Origin: Toxoplasma gondii ME49
Taxonomy: Eukaryota > Apicomplexa > Conoidasida > Eucoccidiorida > Sarcocystidae
NCBI RefSeq assembly: GCF_000006565.2
Contig: NC_031470.1
Location: 2,172,954-2,236,953, forward strand
Length of the DNA stretch: 64,000 nucleotides
Reading direction: 5' to 3'
Every line of letters begins with the position of its first letter. The first letter of the stretch is position 1. The translations under genes and the position numbers were made by a program. This document shows positions 58,501 through 64,000 of this stretch, one piece after another. The notes under the pieces were generated by a model. It was not told the origin of the DNA. It saw nothing but the letters and a program-made list of their open reading frames with translations, and searched no databases.

Positions 58501-61136
58501 TTAGAAAAGAGGTAGACACAGCCAGCCCAAAGAAGGCCAAGCGCGCGGTTTTCTTTGGACACGCAAAAACTGTCTGAGCTCTCAACGCAGGCCCATATGC
58601 TTATCAGCTGTGAAAACAGTCTCATCCTGGACAATCTGTTTTTTTCGTCGGCAGGGCAACCTTTCTTCCACAAGGGAGAGCAAGCTCTTTGACACCGAAA
58701 AAACCACGAAGTCCTTTCTAAGCGTCTGTCAGGCCTCTCGACAGGCAACCGAAATACGTAAGTTCCCGCAGCATGCTTCTACATCGGCGCCGTTTCCTCG
58801 GAACTCCAACCCATCTTCAAACTCGTAAAGACTCAAAAATCTCTCCTGCATGCAGCCAGGTTTCGCCCTGTTCTCGAGACCGGTCCGACACGAGTGGGAA
58901 GCCCACCAACTGAGAGACAGACGACGGTGTCCTCGCTGAAGGTTTGGGTGAGCGTGCGAAGGATCGGCGCAAGGATCTGAAAAAAAACACCCGTTTGTTC
59001 CACCTGGCTCCAGCATTACCAAGCCTCGCTTCAAGGGAAGTCTTCTTTCCCTCTCGTCTTCTTCCTGTCTCAGTCTCCCTCTCCCTCCCGGTCTGCATCT
59101 TTCCTAGGCGCTGCTGCTCAGTCGAACACCACCCTTTGTATCTGAGCTTTGTCTCGGTCCCCTCACTGCTCTGAACAGCTCCCACTGGCGAAGAAAGAAA
59201 TCCCTTCGATGCTACGAGAGCAGAACCTCCTTCCTGGCAGTGCGGTGCAAAGCGCCTCTCGGGCGATTGCACCCGAGAGGCCACCGGAGAGACGGATCAC
59301 TGGCACAGCCTTTCTTGGAAATAGGCACTGTGACTTCGACAACTGGTTCGGAGCTCCCATCAGTTCGGATCCCGGCTGCAAGTACCACCTTGCCCTTCCC
59401 TCCCCTCTCGCGCCGCAAGCGCTGTTGAGTCACGGCGTATCGAGCGCATCTTAAAAAACCGGCGTCGGCATGCGCAGTGTGGAGAGACTCCAAACTTCCA
59501 GTTTCTGTTGCCCTTACCCTAAGACAACCCATGCCGACGAAACTGCTCCAGAGCCCTCGCCATGTTTCTGAAGAAACGACAGCACAACACACCGCGAAAA
59601 AACCTGGCCTGCATGCGGCTCGCTTCTGAGGACAGCCGTGGTCTCGCAACCGGGAGAGAACAAAGCTCACGTCTCTCTCAAGCAAGCGCCAGTTCTCTTG
59701 AGCGCGTACTGTTGTGCATCTGCACTACCAAACTGCAGGCAGACCTCTACAAACAGATATATACATAAATATATATATATTTATACGCGGAAGGTTCGCG
59801 TATTGAATTCGAATTGATTTCCTGGTCCACAGCCACACAACTGAAAAGTCTTTGCTTCGCGTGTAGACCCAGAAACGAGGACAGTTCCACCAATGTGAAT
59901 CTGAATCTGCACATTTTTGAGTCTCGCTGGAAGACCGCCTGCCTGATTCACAGCTGGGGAGTCCTCAATGCATCAGAAGTGAGTTTTTAATGGTCCGCCA
60001 TCTCGTTGGTTTTCCCCTGCTTTCCATTGCACACTCAGCCATTTTTTTCGCACATCTGTTGCCTCCTCTCGCCCGGTGTCTGTCGCCCGTTTACGCGACT
60101 TCGTGCTTTGGAACGACCACAGCCCAATTGCACCTTTTTCACGATGGCAGACTTCGACACCCTGAACGGATGGAGGAGCCTTGAGCGTTTCAGAACTAGG
60201 ATCCGACAAACAAGGCCTTCAAGAAGCAGACGACTCCTCCCCGTCGCAGTGCCTCCTCCTCCTCCCCCCCCGAAGGTGCATGTGCCCTGGCATTGAGACT
60301 AACTGGGCGTTCCACTCCGCATTATTCGGTTCCGTTGAGCGTATTCGGTTTCTCTCTTCTGTCCCCACCCTCAAGATCTAAACGAGGGGTCCAAGTCGCA
60401 GGACGTACTCCCCAGGAAAAGGTCGTCTACACAAACCTAGGAAGTCCCCACTTCATGTGTAAGAGGCAGTCTAGCTTCTTCAGATGTTGTCTGATTGGTA
60501 GGTTCTTCCCAATCGATTTCATGGACAACCGTATTTAACTGTTTGCCATGTTGCCTTCTCGGAGCAGTCGTGATGGCTAGTTGGTACGCGACGGGCGTCG
60601 TTTTTAAGACTCGGCTGCATGGACAGCTTTTCAGTGCCAGTTTCCGCCTCACTGTGGAGGGCCTCGTCGGCGAGAAGCCGCAGGACGAATCCGAAGAAGA
60701 GAAGCGCGAGGTCGACAGCGAAGAGCGAACCGACCGAGATTCGTTTCTTCTCGAGCATGATGTAGACGACGGTGAAGTCGACCAAGAGACTGATGTGTTG
60801 CGTGACAGCAGCAGTTGCACGGCAGAGGTCCGCGTACACGTAGGCGCGCATGTTGGCATTGCAGATGAGAGAGTCGAGGAAACTGTCGTCGACGTAGTTG
60901 TCCGGATACGCCTGGCGCCTCCACAGGACCTTCTCCCAGCGCGCGGGCGCCGGGTGCACCTCGTCTGGAAGTCTGTCTCCGCCAGAGAGGAGAGGACCGG
61001 GGGGCGGGCAGTCTGAATACCTTCGCGAGCGAGAGAGCCGCAGCAGATCCTCCGACAGTTTCTGCCGGCGACGGAACCCGGCTGTGCGCGGGTCGTCGGT
61101 GGCGTCAAGAGCCGCAGGTGGGTGGGCGCAGGTCAT
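55592..61136 (-). CDS. PIGC: GPI-GlcNAc transferase subunit PIG-C (GPI2)
   Basis: Nine minus-strand exons: 60653-61136, 59518-59567, 58907-58976, 58334-58382, 57873-58004, 57353-57392, 57020-57132, 56335-56394 and 55592-55640, giving 348 residues. The conserved entry motif WEKVLWRRQAYPDNYVDDSF starts at residue 67. It is followed by two hydrophobic segments, WRGLWSSFVGMG, APILRTLTQTFSEDTV, LLVHTALTDYSYIYR, SINAALLANVVLASRLSS, then IFTISPMARR, the hydrophobic STALLLSLEAPASIVLLFLF, FVGPYWLISSQKYK and the C-terminal hallmark EIKGPWDVAEV. Every join keeps frame and follows human PIG-C colinearly. Role in the family: a membrane subunit of the ER complex that transfers GlcNAc to phosphatidylinositol, the first step of GPI-anchor synthesis; the main surface antigens of T. 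gondii are GPI-anchored. The first 65 residues are a lineage-specific Arg-rich extension. The protein is slightly longer than the roughly 300-residue human one. Confidence 0.93.
56738..56850. repeat. TA/TACAAATA microsatellite between PIG-C exons
   Basis: About 110 bp of mixed ACAAATA and (TA)n units, ending in a short (CA)n run, inside the intron between the exons at 57020 and 56394. Confidence 0.85.
59755..59787. repeat. Short TA microsatellite in PIG-C intron 1
   Basis: About 30 bp of TATA with TAAATA units, between the exons at 60653 and 59567. Confidence 0.8.
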
Positions 61137-63310
61137 CGCGTCGGCGTCCAGAGAGTTGTCCAGAGAGAAGGCTGGAGGCGACTGAGAGAGAGAGAGGCAG
61201 TGGCGAGAGGAAGAAACTGCGACTCACTGGGTGCGTGACCAAGAAACACTGCACCTTCAAAAAAGTCCCCAGCTCTGAAGGGACGTACAGAAAGGCGCAT
61301 GCACGGAGACTCGCCCACGCGGACTGCTGCCGACGCAGCCCTCGGGGTGCTCCATAGCTCTCGAGAAAAGCGGCCGGCGCTAAAAACAGACGCGGACGCC
61401 TCCACGCAGCTCGGGAACCACGCAAGGTATTGGAGGACACTCTGTAATGAGCGCAGGTCCCCAGAAAACGGGTGACGCATCTAGGACGGAGAGACAGAAA
61501 CAGTCTGTTTCGGTCCGACCCGGCGTCCGCAGTAGGCTCTGAGCGTGGACCCCGTAGAAACAAACAGGCCTGCAAGTTCTCGCGTCTTCCTGGAGTGCGG
61601 GCTGGGCTGTACGAACGAAAACCAATTGAGGTTTCGGAAAATTACAAAGAACGGACAGGGTTCAAGAGGGAACTTGGACAGGGAGGGCGCCGCAGGGCTG
61701 GCGTTGCCCCGCCAGCGCCGGGACGCGAGAAGGGAGATGAGTGAGAGAAAACGGTCGTGAGACACGAGAACCGTCTGAACGCATTCCTCTTTGTTACACT
61801 TTCCGGGGACACACCGTCAGATTCATGCCTTCGACATCAAACGCAGCGACAGAAGGTGACATAACGATGGTAACAGACACACCATGAAATACGCGATCTG
61901 TCGAGGATCGAGTCTGGAGCGGACACTGCTGGGGTTCGTCGGCCTTCTAAGTGGTTCCGGAAACAAGACAGAAACGAGATAGACGGCTTAAAAGGAGATT
62001 TACTTGTGAGAAAAAACGCGTACACAGAAGTTTCGGACAGTTGTGGCGTTTGTCGTCCACAGTGTCGCCTCCCGAGAAAGTGGAAACTGTCGAGTTTCGC
62101 GTCGGTTTGTGTCAGAAACGGCGTGAAGGAGAGGAAGATGCTTTGGAGTGTTCAGAAGACCTCTCAAAATAGTGCCCAGGATCTTAGAAATCCTCTCGGT
62201 GTCCTGTTTGTATTCCCCTTGCATGCAGGCTGAGTTGCTGCTGGCGCTCGAGTGTCTCCGGAGCTGGTGGACGTGCTACCGCCACGCACCCGTTTCTGTG
62301 TTTGAAAGTGAATTTGGCTTTCATCTCTTCTTTGCGACGTGTCTTCCACAGGTTTCCATTTGCAGAGCCCGCGGCACTACTCACCAGCGTCCTCCGTTCA
62401 CTGGCTTCGGGGGCTGCTGTGTCCCGTGCTGCTTCGCTAGGCACTGCACCGTGTGCCGTACGAAACGTCGTGCCCTTGTCTTTTCGCGAGATCCTTGAGA
62501 GGGCTCTGCTTTCTCCAGAGAGGGAACGCGTTTCGCTTCCTCCTTTGTTTATGCATTCGGTTCGTCGGTTGTTGGACATCTGATGTGCTGGTAGCGCGAT
62601 GGCGCCAGACCTGCGTCTTTGCCTTCATGTGTCGGGCGAGGAAAAGTCCCGCGTTGTCTACCTTTGAGCCGCGCAGATCAGGTTGCATTCCGATCAAAAG
62701 TTATCCTGGCGAGTTGGAATGCGAACTCGGTTCTCAGGGTGGCGTCTCTGGTGCGCTGCTTCCTTTGGCGCCTTCTCTGCGAGACCGTCGCAAAAAGCCT
62801 TTGCTCCAGAACGGCGACCGTCGCGGCTGTTCCAGCGCCTAACACAGATCGGATCGCGGATCATTTGAACAGAGACGGTGTCGACTTATGATGTGGTAAT
62901 AATTGCAGTGCGTGGTCGAGCAGCTGCATGTACTGTGTTCACCTGGCGGGAGGGCCAGGGCAACTCGACGCCCGTCTTACTATTTTCTCTGTGTTCAGCA
63001 GCCGTTTCCGGTCCAGGCACAGGGTATGTTCTGTGTTTCATGCATGGCTGTTGGCTCCCCTACCGCCGTTACCCCTCCCCCTTCCCCCCGGTAGTTTTGT
63101 GTTCCGTCGCCGCCCTTCGGTGTCGACGCAGGCGCCCGAACGGTCGTGTGTTTGACGAAGGAATAAAGTTCCCTCGAGGCGGCGTCGTCGTCGAAGAGTC
63201 TGGAGCAGACGCCTGTTTCCACGTTCCAGTGTTCTCCACTCTTGCGCGAGATCGTGAGGCCCTCCTGTCCCTGCAGACGCGTCGTCCTCGTTTCTTCACG
63301 ACACGAAACC
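61137..63310. other. Right-hand region upstream of PIG-C, coding status unresolved
   Basis: About 2.2 kb upstream of the PIG-C ATG. It should contain the PIG-C promoter and 5' UTR. Several + strand pieces have good splice signals, for example 62229-62307 (ELLLALECLRSWW) and a longer open frame at about 62363-62583 (SFREILERALLSPERERVS). I could not join them to one another, or to a start codon, in a way that matches any family I know. They may be exons of a + strand gene or chance frames. Confidence 0.35.
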
Positions 63311-63473
63311 ATGGAGCCTGGCGAGCTAATTGTTCATCGAACCATCCTCCCGCCTCTCCCCACTCCTGCCGCTCCTCCACGCAATGGAGAAGCAGCTGCC
63401 TCTCCACTGAAGGAGACAAGGCGACAAGAAGCAGAATCACAGGAGACGCAGGGGCAACCCTGCAACCTGGAAG
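63311..63473 (+). CDS. Candidate first coding exon of an unidentified + strand gene running off the right edge
   Basis: An ATG in a favourable context (AAACCATGG) opens MEPGELIVHRTILPPLPTP and continues to LEG, where a consensus donor GTATGT follows at 63474. Downstream, stretches with acceptor-like ends occur near 63587, 63750 and 63918 (LVPGVESMNVNLDRLERL). They could be later exons but were not chained with certainty. The first exon is Pro- and Glu-rich with no recognised domain. A first exon of an incomplete gene is the best reading; chance is the alternative. Confidence 0.35.
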
Positions 63474-64000
63474 GTATGTCTGTGTGCTGACGAGTTTCGT
63501 TCATCTCAGACGAATCTAGAAAAGACCGACATGAAAAACGCGCCTCCCGGCCCTCCCTGTGTGGTGACACCAAAGGCGTTCTCAGGTCACTTCATGTACG
63601 AAAAGGTCGCCTCCTGTGAGAAAACGGCCTCTGCTTGGAAAGGCGTCCAACGTGGATCGTAGGACGGGAACATGCGGCGTGGATTCGTTGCATGCGTAAA
63701 AAACGAATCAAATCTGTTCCTCCGTTCGTGGACATCCCAGGAGCTTTCACAGAACCTGTGGTGCCCGTTGAGTCGGTGGGTACAGCACAGCTGTCGGTCC
63801 TCAGGTGTCACGTGTGACGGAATCCCCGGCTCTGTCATTCTTGAGGGGGGTTTCCTCATGAGCGCTGTCTGTACTTTACTGCAAAAGCTAGAAGACGAAA
63901 TCGTTTTCTCTCGCAGGTTAGTCCCGGGTGTTGAATCGATGAATGTGAACCTCGATCGGCTGGAGAGGTTGCACAGCCTCAAATGGTAGATCGGGGGGAA

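Overview
The window looks like nuclear DNA of a tissue-cyst-forming coccidian, most likely Toxoplasma gondii or a very close relative such as Hammondia or Neospora. The evidence is intron-rich genes with GT-AG introns and pyrimidine-rich acceptors, numerous TATATG/TA microsatellites inside introns, frequent GCATGC words, and a gene set that includes a T. gondii-type pyruvate kinase II and a polyphosphate-polymerase (VTC) gene. The species call is inference. No bacterial, viral or mobile-element gene was seen. All gene models were spliced by hand, requiring every exon join to keep frame and match a known family.

Layout from left to right: the 3' part of a CLPTM1-family multispanning protein (+, <538-5603); a single 2174-codon low-complexity ORF (-, 8067-14591); a 17-exon VTC polyphosphate polymerase with SPX, tunnel and membrane domains (+, 19051-31680); a two-exon organellar pyruvate kinase II (+, 33653-37379); a three-exon coiled-coil protein resembling the axonemal N-DRC subunit DRC12/CCDC153 (-, 37948-39607); a 12-exon SOS1-like Na+/H+ exchanger (+, 42861-49502); cytosolic ribosomal protein L17/uL22 (-, 51059-53325); a nine-exon PIG-C/GPI2 subunit of the GPI-GlcNAc transferase (-, 55592-61136); and the possible start of an unidentified + strand gene near the right edge.

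The genes do not form an operon; neighbours are divergent, convergent or tandem, with 0.5-4.5 kb spacers. Some functional links exist. VTC makes polyphosphate in acidic calcium stores, which also depend on H+ and cation exchangers. PIG-C performs the first step of GPI synthesis in the ER, and the human CLPTM1-family protein CLPTM1L has been reported to scramble a GPI precursor, so the two outermost genes may touch the same pathway.

Most of the unusual material is protein-level: a degenerate SPX sensor on an apparently catalytic VTC, a candidate flagellar protein in a parasite whose only flagellated stage is the male gamete, and the large unassigned low-complexity ORF. At DNA level there is a GC-AG intron and a higher-order minisatellite inside VTC.
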